A stretch of DNA of 64,000 nucleotides from Xenorhabdus poinarii G6 (GTDB taxonomy: Bacteria > Pseudomonadota > Gammaproteobacteria > Enterobacterales > Enterobacteriaceae). The position numbers and the translations under genes were made by a program. Of the stretch, positions 10,813 through 22,576 are shown one piece after another (position 1 is the stretch's first letter; each line of letters begins with the position of its first letter). The notes below the pieces were generated by a model that was not told the DNA's origin, ran no database searches, and worked only from the letters and a program-made list of their open reading frames with translations. Where the stretch lies: NCBI RefSeq assembly GCF_000968175.1, contig NZ_FO704551.1:3348001-3412000 (forward strand). Reading direction: 5' to 3'.

Positions 10813-11343
10813 ATGAGCCTGAACAACGTACCGGCGGGAAAAGCACTGCCAGAAGATATCTATGTCATCATTGAGATCCCGGCAAACGCCGATCCAATCA
10901 AATATGAAGTTGATAAAGAATCCGGTGCTCTGTTTGTTGACCGTTTCATGTCAACGGCGATGTTCTACCCATGTAACTACGGTTACATCAATCATACGTT
11001 ATCCCTTGACGGTGACCCGGTTGACGTATTGGTGCCAACACCTTATCCATTACAGCCGGGTTCTGTGATCCGCTGCCGTCCGGTTGGTGTGCTGAAAATG
11101 ACTGATGAGTCCGGTGAAGATGCCAAATTGGTCGCTGTTCCGCATACCAAACTGAGCAAAGAATACGATCACATCAACGATGTGAACGATCTGCCGGAAC
11201 TGCTACGCGCCCAAATCACGCATTTCTTTGAACACTACAAAGATCTGGAAAGCGGTAAGTGGGTTAAAGTCGATGGATGGGATAACGCTGACGCCGCCAA
11301 AGCGGAAATCCGCGCCTCTTTCGAACGTGCTGCCCAAAAATAA
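10813..11343 (+). CDS. ppa: Inorganic pyrophosphatase (family I)
   Basis: Soluble Mg2+-dependent enzyme that hydrolyses pyrophosphate and pulls biosynthetic reactions forward. The 176-aa length matches the hexameric bacterial family. The active-site segment DGDPVDVLV (66-74) carries the metal-binding aspartates, and [13 protein letters not shown] is the conserved C-terminal substrate segment. It is a single-gene unit with its own -10 box and a strong terminator, and converges on ytfP. Confidence 0.98.
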   Translation: MSLNNVPAGKALPEDIYVIIEIPANADPIKYEVDKESGALFVDRFMSTAMFYPCNYGYINHTLSLDGDPVDVLVPTPYPLQPGSVIRCRPVGVLKMTDESGEDAKLVAVPHTKLSKEYDHINDVNDLPELLRAQITHFFEHYKDLESGKWVKVDGWDNADAAKAEIRASFERAAQK

Positions 11344-11353
11344 TGGCTGATTT

Positions 11354-11388
11354 AAAAAACCGCTGCCCTTCTCAGGGCAGCGGTTTTT
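11354..11388. terminator. Bidirectional terminator between ppa and ytfP
   Basis: CCGCTGCCC/GGGCAGCGG forms a 9-bp GC-rich stem with a 6-nt loop, flanked by an A run on the left and TTTTT on the right. It can stop ppa and also leftward readthrough from ytfP. Confidence 0.85.
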
Positions 11389-11414
11389 ATTGGCCTTTCG
11401 ATGACAACATCATG

Positions 11415-11771
11415 TCACTCGTTTTCTTCTTCTCCGTGACGTTTCAGCCAGTCACCACTGGTTATTCTCTGTAATCCTTCGACAGACAACTGATAGAGAT
11501 AAATCCATGCCTTGCCATAAGGCGTTTCAATCAATTCCCTTTGGTACTCCTGAGCATTCTTTTTTAATGCATCCAACTCGGTCAGGATGGGGGGCGTAAT
11601 ACGATAGACTTCACATTCGATGGTTCCTTCGCCACGGATAACCGCCGGATAGTGCCCCAGATCATAAATTTCATAACCGTCTAATCTGTGTTCTCCTAAC
11701 AATTGGGCATCCGTCATCCAGTGGTGATTACCTTGTTTTCGCCTCAGGCTACCATAAACAATAACTCGCAT
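11415..11771 (-). CDS. ytfP: YtfP family (gamma-glutamylcyclotransferase-like) protein
   Basis: A 118-aa protein of the gamma-glutamylcyclotransferase/AIG2-like fold. The N-terminal VYGSLRRKQGNHHWM matches the family's YGSLR substrate loop. The middle has GHYPAVIRGEGTIECEVYRI and the family glutamate. The physiological substrate in bacteria is unsettled. It begins 2 bp after tamB ends, so it is the last gene of tamA-tamB-ytfP, as in E. coli. Confidence 0.9.
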   Translation of the reverse strand: MRVIVYGSLRRKQGNHHWMTDAQLLGEHRLDGYEIYDLGHYPAVIRGEGTIECEVYRITPPILTELDALKKNAQEYQRELIETPYGKAWIYLYQLSVEGLQRITSGDWLKRHGEEENE

Positions 11772-11773
11772 TT

Positions 11774-14700
11774 TTAAAACTCAAACTCATAGAGCAAATC
11801 TAAAGCCTGATCAATACCAGATACTGCTTCCAGATACAATCTTGGCATCACCCGATAGCGTAATGTCAGTGTCGCCAAAGAATCAAAAATACCCACTCCA
11901 TACTTCACTTGTAAGTCATTGGTTATTCGACCACTGACAACCACTTGAGATTTATCCCCCGCGCCCTGAGTATCCAAAGCCAAATCAGAAACGCCAAATG
12001 TCTCGCCGATCTTACCGACTAACTGGCCACTCTGCGCGATCCCCAATCCAATCAGCATGGCTGTCATTTGCGAGTTGTCAGAGTTGCCTTTCTCCAGACC
12101 TTCGCCACGTAGCAGATAAGATAAGGCTTCCTGTTGTGATTTGACCGGATCAGAAAAGACTTCTACTTTCGGTTTATCGGCCAGACCGGTGACACGCACG
12201 CCTGCAATCACTCTGTTGGCTGTCGATTCAGGATTGCGGATGGCTTCAATATTCAACAATGGCTGATCCGGCGGCCCGGAGAACAAAATGGTTCCCTTAC
12301 GGACGAGCAAATCTTGCCCATAGGCATGGAAACGCCCTTCCGGGATATCAATCTGACCATTCAGTCCTAATCCCTGTTGATCCTGCAGGACTTTCAAATC
12401 GCCTTTAAGCTGAGCTTTCAGGCCAAAGGCGCTCAACTGCACATCATGACCAATATGAATATTTAAGTGACTTTGGATCTGAATCGCGGATTTTTTCTTC
12501 GTTATTGGCTGGAAATGGTTATCCAGCATCACTTCATCAGCAGAAACCCCGACCGCCGATTCCGGTAATTCCTGCACCTTAATACGCGCCCACGGAATCG
12601 CCACATTCCCCTCAAGATTCAGTCGATCGGGTGTCGCTTCCAACCGTAAATTGGGGCTGACATCCACCTTGACCATTGGCGGCACCGTAACACGTAATTT
12701 GTCACCCGCCACCGCAATGCTGGCATACCATTGCGCCAGATTGCGCCAGTCAGCGTAACCATGCAGGTTTAATTGCCCCTGAGGGGTCTTAATCATGCCG
12801 CTCAGGTCGGAACTGGTACCGGCAAAATTCACCGCCAGCTGGCTTTGGGTGATTTCGAATGGCAGCCAATAGCTGCTGATTTTCAGGCTATCCGCTTTCA
12901 GTAAACCAAATAGCAGCGGGTGCTTAGCATTGCCACCAATGCGTAAATTCGCATTTACCCCGCCCTCCGCCTTTTCGCCTTTCCCCAACATCGGCTTCAT
13001 CAGTGCTAAGGAGAGCGCCTGAAGATCGATATTTCCCGATAGTTTCCGCTGACCGGTTACATCCGCAACCTGTACATCCCCTTTCAACTGTCCATTGCCA
13101 GCCAGTTTAACTAACCATGACACATTCGCCTTGCCATTTGCCAGCCCTGCATTCACGGTGAGTGTTTCAAAATCAATCGGTAAGGTATTCCCTTCGACAA
13201 TCTGACGCACCGCTACCCCGGTTCCCTGCAGCGCAACGTTTGCCTGTGGCAATCCCTGTTTTTCTGTCCATTTGATATTGGCATGACCACTGAACACCCC
13301 ACTGAGTTGGGTGTTTTTATCCAAAAATGGCTGGATCATCGCTAAGTTAAAATGTTCAAGTGCCACTTGCGCATGACCGCTGGCGCCCGCTTCAATTGGT
13401 TTTGAAATACAAAGACGGGCATTGGGATTTAACCAGCAATGCGGGCCAATCAGGGCTTTTTGTTGCAAATGCCAGTAATCAACAGAGATTGCTCTGCTTA
13501 AACGCCATTCACCGACAGGGGTATCAACGTCCGTTTTGTTGATGCTACCTGTCCAGCGCGCTTTCTGACGATCAAAATGACCATGAAGGGCTAACTGGCC
13601 GGATACCGGCGTACCCTCGATGTTCAGTTGTAAATCATGTTTGCTTTCTGAACCTTTCGCGTTAAGTGTCAAGTGATTGATGGTTAAATCGGCCTGTTTC
13701 AGTTGGCGCACAACAACCGATAATTGGCCTCGGATCTGGTCTGATGAACGAATATCCCCCTTGATCGTCGCACTATCGACCTTGATATCATCCTGCCAGC
13801 GCAACCCGCGCGCCTGTAAATCCGCAATAATTTGGGGTGATTTCATATTGCCACGCAGTTTAACCTGACCGGTCATCAAACCCGCCAGACCGGGAAGGAC
13901 ACCATTTAGGTGCTGAGCATTTATTTCCCCATCGAGTTTCCACGCGTGATCCGTCAATCTGCCCTGGACATGAAGGGTATTACGCCCAACGGTCAGATTG
14001 AGTTGCGGGATGTCCCATTGCCCCGCCGCGTTGCCTGATGCCTGACCATGGGCTTTAATGATGTTTTGCTTCACATGCCCATCAAGAGCCATTTCAGGCA
14101 CCTGAAGCTGCCAGCTGCCACCGTACATACTGCCCCGTACCGCTATTTTTCCCGCCAGTTTGGCAGGCCATTCCGGCCACTGTTTGGCGGTATTTATTCC
14201 CGCTAACGTGAGATTGGCATGCCAGCTCACGGCCTTACGCCAGTCAAGCACCCCTGACACATCGGCTTTCCCCTGTAAGGCTGCCAGACGTAAACGGGTT
14301 AATTTGAGTTGTTCTTCATTGCCTTTCGCATCCAGCAGCAGTGATGCCGGAGGAAGATCATGGCCCTTGATCGCCGAGCGCAGGGAAAGATCGTAACGAC
14401 TAACTTGACCATTCAAACGCAATCTGACCCCCTCAAGCTGATAGGCAGGCTGACCGCGCAATGGCCACTGCAATTGGCGGCTGGTCAAGGTCATCCGTAC
14501 CGGCAAGCCGGCTTTTGCCAATTCAGCCTGTGCATCCAGACTGGCGGAGACAGGGCCGGAGAGCTTTACGGCCAGATCAAGTTGCTGCAACAATGCCCCT
14601 TTTAGCGCTAACTGCACCTGTTGCCCTTTAAAATCGTCCAGATTGAGATGACTTAAATTATCGATGTGCCCCTTCACCGAAACATTGACCGGCCATTGTT

Positions 14701-15559
14701 CAGACAGTTTGGCCGTTCCCTGTATGGCCAGCGCCCCTTCCGGCGTCTGTAAATTCAGGGTTGAGATATGCACCTGTTGCCCCTGATTGCTGGCCTGTAG
14801 TCGCAACGCATTAATTTTGATGTCAGTATCCCCCGTCAAATGCAGTTGACTACCACGGAGATCTTCCAGCGTGATATCAAGGGGAAGTGGGATCGGGGGC
14901 AGCTCCGCTAACAGCGGCCTGGCAAATAACGCTTTCAACGTTTCACTCAGGGGTTGCTCAGTGTCAGCCTGTGGCACTCTGTTTTGTGCTGTCCCGCTTT
15001 TTTCGGCGGCGTGTTTGGGTAATGCCACGGACAGGTGCTGAATGTTCGTCGGTTTTACGATCAGTTGCTTATCCTGCCACTGTGCCCCTGTTTTCAATTC
15101 ATCCAATGCAATGGCGATATCGTCTACCTGTACATGAATATTTTTCAGGGAAAGCAAGCCCAATGAAATGGGGTACAGCGTTTTTAATTCGGTGAGGGGT
15201 TCTGATGCCACAACTGGCGCTGATGGGGGAAGTTCTGCCGTCTTCACCGAAACGGTCACCCCTTCCGTCGTCAAGGCATTGACACAAACCTGGCTGTGTT
15301 TCAGGCAAGAAAGCCGTACAGAGAGGTGCAGATTATCCGCCTTCACGTTGACTCCCGGCATCTGGTATTTCACGCCCTTTAGCGTTAAATCACGCCAGCC
15401 TCCGTTAACGCTGGCTATCTCTAATCCGGGTATCCAACGTGCCGCGTTGTTAACCATAAAATGCAGACCGGTTTGTGTGCCGACCAATCCCACTATAAGC
15501 ACCAATAACAGGCCGACAATCAGCAGGAAAGCGATACTCCCTCTTTTTACCCACTTCAT
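11774..15559 (-). CDS. tamB: Translocation and assembly module protein TamB
   Basis: Large inner-membrane-anchored periplasmic protein that works with TamA in outer-membrane protein insertion and, as an AsmA-like bridge, in anterograde phospholipid transport. The 1261 aa match E. coli in length. A single N-terminal membrane segment (about 8-30) precedes a long beta-rich repetitive region (GxxxLxG-type strands). The conserved TamB C-terminal domain occupies about 930-1261 and ends in [10 protein letters not shown], the aromatic-ending beta signal. It overlaps tamA by 4 bp, so the two are translationally coupled. Confidence 0.96.
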   Translation of the reverse strand: MKWVKRGSIAFLLIVGLLLVLIVGLVGTQTGLHFMVNNAARWIPGLEIASVNGGWRDLTLKGVKYQMPGVNVKADNLHLSVRLSCLKHSQVCVNALTTEGVTVSVKTAELPPSAPVVASEPLTELKTLYPISLGLLSLKNIHVQVDDIAIALDELKTGAQWQDKQLIVKPTNIQHLSVALPKHAAEKSGTAQNRVPQADTEQPLSETLKALFARPLLAELPPIPLPLDITLEDLRGSQLHLTGDTDIKINALRLQASNQGQQVHISTLNLQTPEGALAIQGTAKLSEQWPVNVSVKGHIDNLSHLNLDDFKGQQVQLALKGALLQQLDLAVKLSGPVSASLDAQAELAKAGLPVRMTLTSRQLQWPLRGQPAYQLEGVRLRLNGQVSRYDLSLRSAIKGHDLPPASLLLDAKGNEEQLKLTRLRLAALQGKADVSGVLDWRKAVSWHANLTLAGINTAKQWPEWPAKLAGKIAVRGSMYGGSWQLQVPEMALDGHVKQNIIKAHGQASGNAAGQWDIPQLNLTVGRNTLHVQGRLTDHAWKLDGEINAQHLNGVLPGLAGLMTGQVKLRGNMKSPQIIADLQARGLRWQDDIKVDSATIKGDIRSSDQIRGQLSVVVRQLKQADLTINHLTLNAKGSESKHDLQLNIEGTPVSGQLALHGHFDRQKARWTGSINKTDVDTPVGEWRLSRAISVDYWHLQQKALIGPHCWLNPNARLCISKPIEAGASGHAQVALEHFNLAMIQPFLDKNTQLSGVFSGHANIKWTEKQGLPQANVALQGTGVAVRQIVEGNTLPIDFETLTVNAGLANGKANVSWLVKLAGNGQLKGDVQVADVTGQRKLSGNIDLQALSLALMKPMLGKGEKAEGGVNANLRIGGNAKHPLLFGLLKADSLKISSYWLPFEITQSQLAVNFAGTSSDLSGMIKTPQGQLNLHGYADWRNLAQWYASIAVAGDKLRVTVPPMVKVDVSPNLRLEATPDRLNLEGNVAIPWARIKVQELPESAVGVSADEVMLDNHFQPITKKKSAIQIQSHLNIHIGHDVQLSAFGLKAQLKGDLKVLQDQQGLGLNGQIDIPEGRFHAYGQDLLVRKGTILFSGPPDQPLLNIEAIRNPESTANRVIAGVRVTGLADKPKVEVFSDPVKSQQEALSYLLRGEGLEKGNSDNSQMTAMLIGLGIAQSGQLVGKIGETFGVSDLALDTQGAGDKSQVVVSGRITNDLQVKYGVGIFDSLATLTLRYRVMPRLYLEAVSGIDQALDLLYEFEF

Positions 15560-17298
15560 AGTTCAGCCCCTAACCCGATATAAAATTCGACATTATGGTT
15601 ATCCCGCTCTCCGATTGGCGTCGCTAAATCAAATTTTATCGGCCCGACCGGTGAAGCCCAGCGCACCCCCATGCCTACGCCTGTTTTTAGGTTACTCTTT
15701 CTGATGTCATTCACCGCTTCACCTGAATCGACAAATAAGGCACTCCACCAATTCCCATAAATATTATATTGGTACTCCAACGATCCCACCGCTAACTTTG
15801 ATGCCCCGGTTAACTGACCACGACGGTCTGTCGGTGAGATTTTCTGGTATTTATACCCACGAATACTGCGATCTCCCCCGGCAAAGAAACGCAGATCCGG
15901 TGGCACTTTGTCGAATTCATTCGTTTCTATCCAGCCTAAATCCGCCCGCACGACAAAACGGTGATTCTCCCGATATGTTCTGATCCAAACGTGATGTGCC
16001 TGCAAGACAAGAAAATCGACATCGGATTTCCAGTCGGTGTCAGAAATATCCAGCGAGTAACGCTGACTATCTCCCCAAGAGGGCATCGCACCGCCACGTT
16101 GACGAATACGGCTGACACTCACACCCGGATACAGCAACATCGTGGTGTTGGTGACGTTGGCCTGTGTAAAGTGGCTCAGGCTCCAGCGCAGATTAAAACT
16201 GTATTGCCAACCGGTAAACCGATCCCAGTTACGGGAAAAGTTCAAGGTTGCGGTATCTGAAATCGTGTCGTTAATATCTTTACGTTTATAACCCGTTTGT
16301 AGCTGATAATATTCTTCGAGCGGATTGACCTTCAGCGGCATTTTGTAAGCACCGTCAATGAGCTGCTCGCGTGAAGACACGTTAAGGCTGGTACTCAAAC
16401 TGTGCCCCCGGGAATTGATCCAGGGTTTCTTCCATTTTGCCTGAACACGCGGCCCAACATCGGTCGCATAACCGCCCCCCAATTCGACATAGTTCGCAGA
16501 GCGGGGGACTAAGGACGCCTCCAACGGCAATATTTTGTCTTTGCTCGCACGCCCCTGTTTAAAATCAGGCACCACAACCGCAGAGTTAAACCATCCGGTA
16601 TTGACTAAACGGCGATTAAATTCGGCTAATTGCTCTGAGGTATAGTCTTCCCCCGGTTTGAAAGGGATGAGGTTGTTCAAATAAGTTTCTCTAATTTGCG
16701 ATCCGTGAAATCTCACCGGGCCAAAGCGATAACGTTGGCCACTATCGAAATCGAAATCCCAAATCGATTCATGCTGTGCGGCTGATACCCCCAACTCACT
16801 TTTCTTCATCACGGCATCAAAATAGCCTTTTTTAACCGCCAAATTCGTCAAGGCACTTTTAAAATTTTCATATTCGCCGTGATTGAGTATCGCTCCCGGT
16901 TGGGGCATATTTTTTTTGATCAGCGCGGGATAATCTGCATCTGTTTTCGCGCCCCCTTCCAGCTCAACATTGACGCTGACCACTCTGACCGGCTCGCCAA
17001 GCGTGACGTTGGCTGTCAGAACAGGGCGGGAAGGCGGGGTATATTCTTGATAGGTAAATGTAATGACAGGATCATAATATCCCAACGGACGAAGCCCCTG
17101 ACGTATGGCTTTCGCCACCCTGGCCCGAAAACGACCATCAGGCGAGACTTCATCGGTACTGATATTCGAAAGTTGTACTCTGGCATTTTTTTCTAATTCG
17201 CCAGAAAGTCCTTCTACTTTCAACCGTAAATTTGCACTATAAGCCGACGGAGTCATACTAGAGACAAAAAGTGCACATATGAGGGGATACCGTGACAC
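15556..17298 (-). CDS. tamA: Outer-membrane translocation and assembly protein TamA
   Basis: Omp85-family protein that pairs with TamB. I place the start at the GTG at 17298: AGGAG lies 5 nt upstream, the signal peptide then begins [14 protein letters not shown] and cleaves after AYSA, and the 580-aa product matches E. coli TamA. The reading frame stays open to 17415 but gives an implausible leader. POTRA domains cover about residues 25-265. The barrel follows with the family motif [14 protein letters not shown] and ends in GLGAEL. It is divergent from msrA. Confidence 0.95.
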   Translation of the reverse strand: MSRYPLICALFVSSMTPSAYSANLRLKVEGLSGELEKNARVQLSNISTDEVSPDGRFRARVAKAIRQGLRPLGYYDPVITFTYQEYTPPSRPVLTANVTLGEPVRVVSVNVELEGGAKTDADYPALIKKNMPQPGAILNHGEYENFKSALTNLAVKKGYFDAVMKKSELGVSAAQHESIWDFDFDSGQRYRFGPVRFHGSQIRETYLNNLIPFKPGEDYTSEQLAEFNRRLVNTGWFNSAVVVPDFKQGRASKDKILPLEASLVPRSANYVELGGGYATDVGPRVQAKWKKPWINSRGHSLSTSLNVSSREQLIDGAYKMPLKVNPLEEYYQLQTGYKRKDINDTISDTATLNFSRNWDRFTGWQYSFNLRWSLSHFTQANVTNTTMLLYPGVSVSRIRQRGGAMPSWGDSQRYSLDISDTDWKSDVDFLVLQAHHVWIRTYRENHRFVVRADLGWIETNEFDKVPPDLRFFAGGDRSIRGYKYQKISPTDRRGQLTGASKLAVGSLEYQYNIYGNWWSALFVDSGEAVNDIRKSNLKTGVGMGVRWASPVGPIKFDLATPIGERDNHNVEFYIGLGAEL

Positions 17299-17433
17299 TC
17301 GAACTCCTAATGTTGATATCTGTACGATAAAATCCAACGATATAAGCATGCTGCAATAAATTAATTCTGGTAAAGTTTTAACGATATACAAGCAGCACAT
17401 CATTATAAAATTCATGCATAACAGGAGATAATC

Positions 17434-18081
17434 TTGCCAAATTCAGTTAATGAAAGCCAACATGTTGCTTCACCGACGATCCCATCTGGTCGCCCTACCC
17501 CGCTGACCGTATCACCCTACCATGTCATTACAAAGCATGCGATAGATAATATCCCGGAAAATATGGAAGTCGCCTATGTCGGCATGGGCTGTTTCTGGGG
17601 GGTTGAACGCCTGTTTTGGCAGCAGGAAGGGATTTACACGACGTCTGCCGGTTACAGTGGTGGCACAACACCAAATCCCACTTATGAAGAGGTTTGTACT
17701 GGCTTAACCGGCCATGCAGAGATCGTCAGGATCGTCTTTGATCCAACCCGGATAACGTATGCGCAATTACTGACGTTGTTCTGGGAAAATCACGATCCCG
17801 CCCAAGGTATGCGCCAGCACGGGGATATTGGGACACAATATCGTTCAGCGTTGTACACCGTGTCACCACAACAGTATGCGCAGGCCATTACCAGCCGGGA
17901 TCAATACCAGCAAGCCATGAAGCAAAATAGCGACCAACGCCCTATCACAACAGAAATTAGCGCAGCCGGCGCATTCTATTTTGCCGAAGATTATCACCAG
18001 CAATATCTTCACAAAAACCCTGAAGGGTATTGTGGATTAGGTGGTATCGGTGTTTGTTTCCCTCCAACGCACAAAAACTAG
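17434..18081 (+). CDS. msrA: Peptide methionine sulfoxide reductase MsrA
   Basis: Reduces methionine-S-sulfoxide in proteins and free methionine. The 215-aa protein has the catalytic GCFWG (Cys53) and the conserved QYRSALY and EDYHQQYL segments. The C-terminal GYCGLGG supplies a resolving cysteine. The start is a TTG with AGGAG 6 nt upstream and no better alternative. It is divergent from tamA, with ytfL downstream in the same direction, as in E. coli. Confidence 0.96.
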   Translation: MPNSVNESQHVASPTIPSGRPTPLTVSPYHVITKHAIDNIPENMEVAYVGMGCFWGVERLFWQQEGIYTTSAGYSGGTTPNPTYEEVCTGLTGHAEIVRIVFDPTRITYAQLLTLFWENHDPAQGMRQHGDIGTQYRSALYTVSPQQYAQAITSRDQYQQAMKQNSDQRPITTEISAAGAFYFAEDYHQQYLHKNPEGYCGLGGIGVCFPPTHKN

Positions 18082-18232
18082 CCGCTTTAGTTAGCCCGAT
18101 GTTATACTCATTGGGCTAAACTTACTGATTTTTCGGCATTAAGCCGTCATTTTTTGTACAATTTTCTTTCTCCTCTCCGGTATTCTTCAAAAAAAACCTA
18201 CCTTACCGCTGGAGATAAAACACGGATACTTT

Positions 18233-19570
18233 ATGTTAAACAGTTTATTAATCATACTTTTGCTTTGTGCCATCAGTGCATTTTTTTCTTTATCAGAAAT
18301 TTCCCTGGCTGCTTCAAGAAGAATCAAACTAAAACTGATGGCCGATGAAGGAAACCTCAATGCCGCCCATGTCCTTAAGCTACAAGAAACACCTGGCATG
18401 TTTTTTACCGTCGTGCAAATTGGCCTGAATGCCGTCGCAATCCTTGCCGGGGTTGTGGGGGAATCCGCCTTTTCTCCCGCCCTGAAAACGCTGTTTATGA
18501 AATTTATGCGCCCGGAATGGGCCGACCAACTGGGATTTATCTGCTCTTTTATTCTCGTCACCAGTGCTTTTATCCTGCTGGCTGATTTGACCCCTAAACG
18601 TATTGGCATGATTAAGCCTGAAGCCGTTGCCGTGCGGATTGTCAATCCAATGCGTTTCTGCCTGACCGTTTTCCGTCCTCTGGTCTGGTTATTCAATGGC
18701 CTCGCCGATGGCATCTTTAAGATCTTTAAAATCCCGATGGTACGTAACGAAGACATCACATCTGATGATATTTACGCGGTTGTTGAAGCTGGCGCGATTG
18801 CCGGTGTATTGCGTAAACAAGAACATGAATTAATTGAAAATGTTTTTGAACTGGAATCCCGTACTGTACCTTCGGCCATGACTTCCCGTGAAAGTGTGGT
18901 GTATTTTGACAAGCGCGAAGATGAAAACAGCATCAAAGAAAAAATCTCTACCCAACCTCACTCGAAATTCCTGGTTTGTGATGGGGATATTGATCATGTG
19001 CTGGGTTATGTGGACTCGAAGGATCTGCTTAACTGCGTCCTGAGCGGGCAACGCCTTAATCTGGCAGAGGGTATCCAAATCCGCAATGCGCTGATTATCC
19101 CTGACACGCTTTCACTCTCTGACACACTGGAAAGCTTCAAAGCCACCGGCGAAGATTTCGCCATTATTCTCAATGAATATGCGTTGGTCATGGGCGTTAT
19201 CACACTTAATGACGTCATGACGACCTTAATGGGCGATTTAGTGGGTCAAGGTCAGGAAGAGCAAATTGTTATCCGGGACGAAAATTCATGGCTGGTTGAA
19301 GGGGGAACGCCGATTGAAGATGTGATGCGGGTACTGGATATCGATGATTTTCCAGATTCCAGTAACTATGAAACGATCGCAGGTTTTATGATGTTCCGCT
19401 TGCGCAAAATTCCAAAACGCACGGATTCGGTAAAATTTGGGGGCTATAAGTTTGAAGTCGTCGATATCGATAACTATAAAATCGATCAACTGCTGGTGAC
19501 AAAAGTTATCGATAATCTCACACCATCCAATCCTCTCAACGCCGAGCAACCGCATGACGCGCAGGCCTAA
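18233..19570 (+). CDS. ytfL: Hemolysin-family CNNM/CorC transporter YtfL
   Basis: Inner-membrane protein of 445 aa in the UPF0053 family. An N-terminal DUF21 membrane domain (about 1-190, four hydrophobic segments, starting LLIILLLCAISAFFSLSEISLAASRR) is followed by a CBS pair (about 205-330) and a C-terminal CorC/HlyC domain (about 345-430). E. coli YtfL is linked to cadaverine/putrescine export and pH homeostasis, and related proteins move Mg2+. The substrate here is not decided by sequence. It has a terminator at 19583. Confidence 0.9.
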   Translation: MLNSLLIILLLCAISAFFSLSEISLAASRRIKLKLMADEGNLNAAHVLKLQETPGMFFTVVQIGLNAVAILAGVVGESAFSPALKTLFMKFMRPEWADQLGFICSFILVTSAFILLADLTPKRIGMIKPEAVAVRIVNPMRFCLTVFRPLVWLFNGLADGIFKIFKIPMVRNEDITSDDIYAVVEAGAIAGVLRKQEHELIENVFELESRTVPSAMTSRESVVYFDKREDENSIKEKISTQPHSKFLVCDGDIDHVLGYVDSKDLLNCVLSGQRLNLAEGIQIRNALIIPDTLSLSDTLESFKATGEDFAIILNEYALVMGVITLNDVMTTLMGDLVGQGQEEQIVIRDENSWLVEGGTPIEDVMRVLDIDDFPDSSNYETIAGFMMFRLRKIPKRTDSVKFGGYKFEVVDIDNYKIDQLLVTKVIDNLTPSNPLNAEQPHDAQA

Positions 19571-19582
19571 CCGATAAAACCA

Positions 19583-19604
19583 AAAAACGGCCGTCAGGCC
19601 GTTT
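19583..19604 (+). terminator. ytfL terminator
   Basis: AAACGGCC/GGCCGTTT (19585-19604) forms an 8-bp stem with a GTCA loop just after ytfL. The A run on its left also lets it serve leftward transcription from ytfK. Confidence 0.7.
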
Positions 19605-19661
19605 ATGATATCACACATTCATTTTAGGGCATTTTTATCAGACAATGAGAATGACCAATGG

Positions 19662-19868
19662 TTACCCTAGTTCAGTCTGTAAGCGGAGTACTTGCTGGTT
19701 AACTTCACTCATGACATGGAAATGGCGTTTATCTTTTATCTTCGGGGGTAAAATTTTTCCATAATTAAATTCAAAAGCACCCATGTCCTTAATGTATAAC
19801 CGCCCGCGAAATAGCGTTTTTACGTAGAGAGCAATTTTTAGTGAGTTATAATGGCGAAAGATTTTCAT
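19662..19868 (-). CDS. ytfK: YtfK, SpoT-dependent stringent-response activator
   Basis: A 68-aa protein matching E. coli YtfK along its whole length. It starts [17 protein letters not shown], has the central [15 protein letters not shown] and ends with [13 protein letters not shown]. In E. coli, YtfK binds SpoT and shifts it towards (p)ppGpp synthesis under phosphate or fatty-acid starvation. Its position between ytfL and ytfJ is also as in E. coli. The gene is short and easily missed. The 326 bp between it and ytfJ are AT-rich, with no clear element beyond the two divergent promoter regions. Confidence 0.93.
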   Translation of the reverse strand: MKIFRHYNSLKIALYVKTLFRGRLYIKDMGAFEFNYGKILPPKIKDKRHFHVMSEVNQQVLRLQTELG

Positions 19869-20194
19869 CTCGGTTTTTTCCTCCCATGCTTCTTACGATA
19901 CTATTTTATTGCATAACGTCATCAGTACCGCAAACGATCGACGATTGCTATGCAGAATGTATAGACTCCATAGAGCGACATTTGTTCCCCAACTCTCAAG
20001 ATTCAATCACTCTTTTTATATAACATAATGATATTAATGATTATAATGTTACATAAATCACGGTATTAACTAATGACTTATCCTAAATGTTATCAAGTTG
20101 TTTTATTTATTGCAGGACAGAACGGTCAACAAACGCTATGCTGAGTAGGATGTTCCCTGATAACATGCAGCACCATGATAAATGAGGAATAAAC

Positions 20195-20752
20195 ATGATG
20201 AAAAACATTGCGTTATCTGCAATATTGAGTCTAATGTCACTCTGTGCATTCGCCCATAACATCACATTGGAACAACACGTCCCCGCTGTCAGTGTGACCG
20301 ATAAAGGCGAACTGTTACTGAACGACGGTAAGTTCAGTTACCAAAATTGGAACACCGCTGAGCTGGTGGGTAAGGTGAGAACGATCCAGCATATTGCGGG
20401 GCGTAGCAGCGCCAAAGAGATGAACGATCCGTTGATTCAAGCATTGAAAAATGCAAATTTACCCAAGGATCAATATCAGACCACCAGCATCGTGAATACC
20501 GATGATGCGATTTTTGGTACTCGTGTTTTTGTCCGCAATAGCCTCGAAGACAGTAAAAAAGCCTTTCCGTGGTCACAATTTATTGTCGACAGCCACGGGC
20601 TGGTTAAACAAGCCTGGGGGCTGGAACCCAAAAGCTCAGCAATCATTGTGTTGGATAAAAACGGCAACGTGAAATTTGTCAAAGATGGCAAGTTAAATAA
20701 CGAAGACATCACACACGTTATGCGCCTCATCGAAGACGAATTGAAAAAATAA
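20195..20752 (+). CDS. ytfJ: YtfJ family periplasmic protein
   Basis: A 185-aa exported protein with a signal peptide ending at LCAFAH. The rest resembles a thioredoxin/peroxiredoxin-like fold (E. coli YtfJ family), with KVRTIQHIAGRSSAKEMNDPLIQAL in two adjoining stretches and VLDKNGNVKFVKDGKL near the end. No CxxC pair is present, so a classical thiol-disulphide role is unlikely and the function is unknown. ATGATG lies after GAGGA at 20184. It is divergent from ytfK and convergent with cysQ. Confidence 0.9.
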   Translation: MMKNIALSAILSLMSLCAFAHNITLEQHVPAVSVTDKGELLLNDGKFSYQNWNTAELVGKVRTIQHIAGRSSAKEMNDPLIQALKNANLPKDQYQTTSIVNTDDAIFGTRVFVRNSLEDSKKAFPWSQFIVDSHGLVKQAWGLEPKSSAIIVLDKNGNVKFVKDGKLNNEDITHVMRLIEDELKK

Positions 20753-20830
20753 ATGCGGTCTTCAACCACCGTCACATTTATGATCGTAAGGTGATAATGG
20801 CTTCCCACAGTCAGCCATATCACCTTAATA

Positions 20831-21577
20831 TCAGAAAATACTGACTCTGAATCCCGGATTCAAAAAGGATTCACGGGGGCTATAATTGAGCGTTTTCCCT
20901 TCCCAATCGGTGACGTGTGCGCCCGCCGCGATGACAATCGCATGACCTGCCGCCGTATCCCAAATATTCGTTGGCCCAAAACGTGGATAAAGCTGAGCTT
21001 TTCCCTCTGCAACCATGCAAAATTTGAGTGAAGATCCAACTGACAGCGTGTGGTGCACGCCTAACTGGGAAAGGTAGTCTTTTAATTCCTCATCATCCTT
21101 GTGAGAGCGGCTGACAACCACGACAGGAGCTTGCGCAGTGTGTGCTTTGATCGGCAGGGTTTGGCCATGAATCTCTTTCCTCGCCTGCCGCCCCTGTCCT
21201 GAATACAAGACATTCTGTGCCGGCACATAGACCACCCCCATCACCGGTACACCGTTTTCTATCAACGCGATATTGACAGTAAACTCGCCATTGCGACGAA
21301 TAAATTCTTTCGTGCCATCCAGCGGATCAACCAACCAATAACGCTGCCAGTGTTTCCGCACTTCCCAGGCCGGGGGATCTTCTTCTGATATTAATGGGAT
21401 ATCAGGCGCAATACGTAACAATCCCGCCTTAATGATCTGATGAGCGGCAATATCCGCGGCCGTCACTGGTGAATCATCCATTTTATGTTCAACCTGCAAC
21501 GGTTGCTCAGCCTGATATACCTCCATGATCGCCGCGCCTGCTTCCCGTGCCAATTGGCAGATCTGTCGTAGCATCAT
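20831..21577 (-). CDS. cysQ: 3'(2'),5'-bisphosphate nucleotidase CysQ
   Basis: Hydrolyses 3'-phosphoadenosine 5'-phosphate to AMP, clearing a toxic by-product of sulfate assimilation. The 248-aa inositol-monophosphatase-fold protein has the metal sites [15 protein letters not shown] and [10 protein letters not shown]. The C-terminal [18 protein letters not shown] completes the Li+-sensitive phosphatase signature. ATGATG makes the start ambiguous by one codon. The 235 bp between it and fklB hold only the fklB terminator. Confidence 0.95.
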   Translation of the reverse strand: MMLRQICQLAREAGAAIMEVYQAEQPLQVEHKMDDSPVTAADIAAHQIIKAGLLRIAPDIPLISEEDPPAWEVRKHWQRYWLVDPLDGTKEFIRRNGEFTVNIALIENGVPVMGVVYVPAQNVLYSGQGRQARKEIHGQTLPIKAHTAQAPVVVVSRSHKDDEELKDYLSQLGVHHTLSVGSSLKFCMVAEGKAQLYPRFGPTNIWDTAAGHAIVIAAGAHVTDWEGKTLNYSPRESFLNPGFRVSIF

Positions 21578-21754
21578 ACACCTCTACATTCATTGTTCAG
21601 CTATCCCTTCATCCTTTCCAATTTCAGCCTTTGATTGTCTGTACATGGAATTAATGTCGGGTATGTTGGGTATATCACTTGATAGCGACATTTTTAGCGC
21701 ATTTTTCATTGGATTGGCGAATACTTTATTCTTTTATGATCCCCTAACCTGCGT

Positions 21755-21778
21755 AAAAAATAGCCGGCTAACCGGCTA
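21755..21778 (-). terminator. fklB terminator
   Basis: TAGCCGG/CCGGCTA (7 bp, CTAA loop) with six A on its left, which read as a U run on the leftward transcript, 35 bp beyond the fklB stop. Confidence 0.82.
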
Positions 21779-21812
21779 TCCTCACTATCAATACGATCAC
21801 AGGGCACTAAAA

Positions 21813-22433
21813 TTACAAGATTTCCAGCAATTCGACTTCGAAGATAAGCGTGCTATAAGGAGGAATGGATGCACCTGCACCTCGTTCACCATAAGCCAGA
21901 TTATGAGGAATATAGAGTTCCCATTTAGAACCTACTGGCATTAAAGTCAATGCTTCAATCCAGCCGGGGATCACACCACTGACCGGAAATTCTGCGGGCG
22001 TACCGCGCTGTACTGAGCTATCAAATACCGTACCATCAATCAGACGACCGGTGTAGTGAACACGAACACGGTCAGTACGGGCAGGAATAGTTCCATCACC
22101 TTGTGTCAGGACAGAAAATTGCAGACCGGATTCTGTGCTGCTTACCCCTTCACGCTGAAGGTTTTCTGCCAAGAATTTTTTGCCTTCTTCTGCCATCACT
22201 TGCTGACGTTCACGACGAACACTATCAGCACGTTCATGTATTTCACGTAACGCACGATGCAGCTCTTCTACAGGAATCGCAGGTGTACGGCTTTCCAGCG
22301 CATCACATAATCCAGCCAACAGTGCTTCTGGCTCTAACCCTTGTAAGCCAGATTCCTGTAATTGTTGCCCAACCTGCAAGCCAATACCGTAACTCGCCCG
22401 CGCTTCAATCGATTCAAAAGAAGGTTTTGTCAT
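21813..22433 (-). CDS. fklB: FKBP-type peptidyl-prolyl cis-trans isomerase FklB (FKBP22)
   Basis: Dimeric prolyl isomerase of 206 aa. The N-terminal dimerisation domain (about 1-90) starts [21 protein letters not shown]. The C-terminal FKBP domain has [18 protein letters not shown] and a [20 protein letters not shown] stretch. There is no signal peptide, so it is cytosolic like E. coli FklB rather than periplasmic FkpA. It is monocistronic with its own terminator, downstream of the ribosomal operon. Confidence 0.95.
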   Translation of the reverse strand: MTKPSFESIEARASYGIGLQVGQQLQESGLQGLEPEALLAGLCDALESRTPAIPVEELHRALREIHERADSVRRERQQVMAEEGKKFLAENLQREGVSSTESGLQFSVLTQGDGTIPARTDRVRVHYTGRLIDGTVFDSSVQRGTPAEFPVSGVIPGWIEALTLMPVGSKWELYIPHNLAYGERGAGASIPPYSTLIFEVELLEIL

Positions 22434-22518
22434 GAAAATACCTGTTATGCAATAAATGAAGCGTCAAGCATAACAGTACTACCCGGATGGGTAAACGTGT
22501 GAGAGGGGGCAAATAAAA

Positions 22519-22545
22519 CAAAAAACGCTGGCAATGCCAGCGTTC
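22519..22545 (-). terminator. Terminator of the rpsF-priB-rpsR-rplI operon
   Basis: AACGCTGGC/GCCAGCGTT is a perfect 9-bp stem with a 3-nt loop and an A run on the left, lying just after rplI on the leftward transcript. Confidence 0.88.
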
Positions 22546-22576
22546 TTTGTCACATCTTCGTCAACCTAATCAGGGA

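Noticed and set aside
18085..18120. TTAGCCC/GGGCTAA hairpin between msrA and ytfL
   Set aside because: No T tract follows and the genes are probably cotranscribed; too weak to call a terminator.
19841..20023. 60-codon plus-strand open frame upstream of ytfJ
   Set aside because: It begins inside ytfK in antisense and has no ribosome site or known relative.
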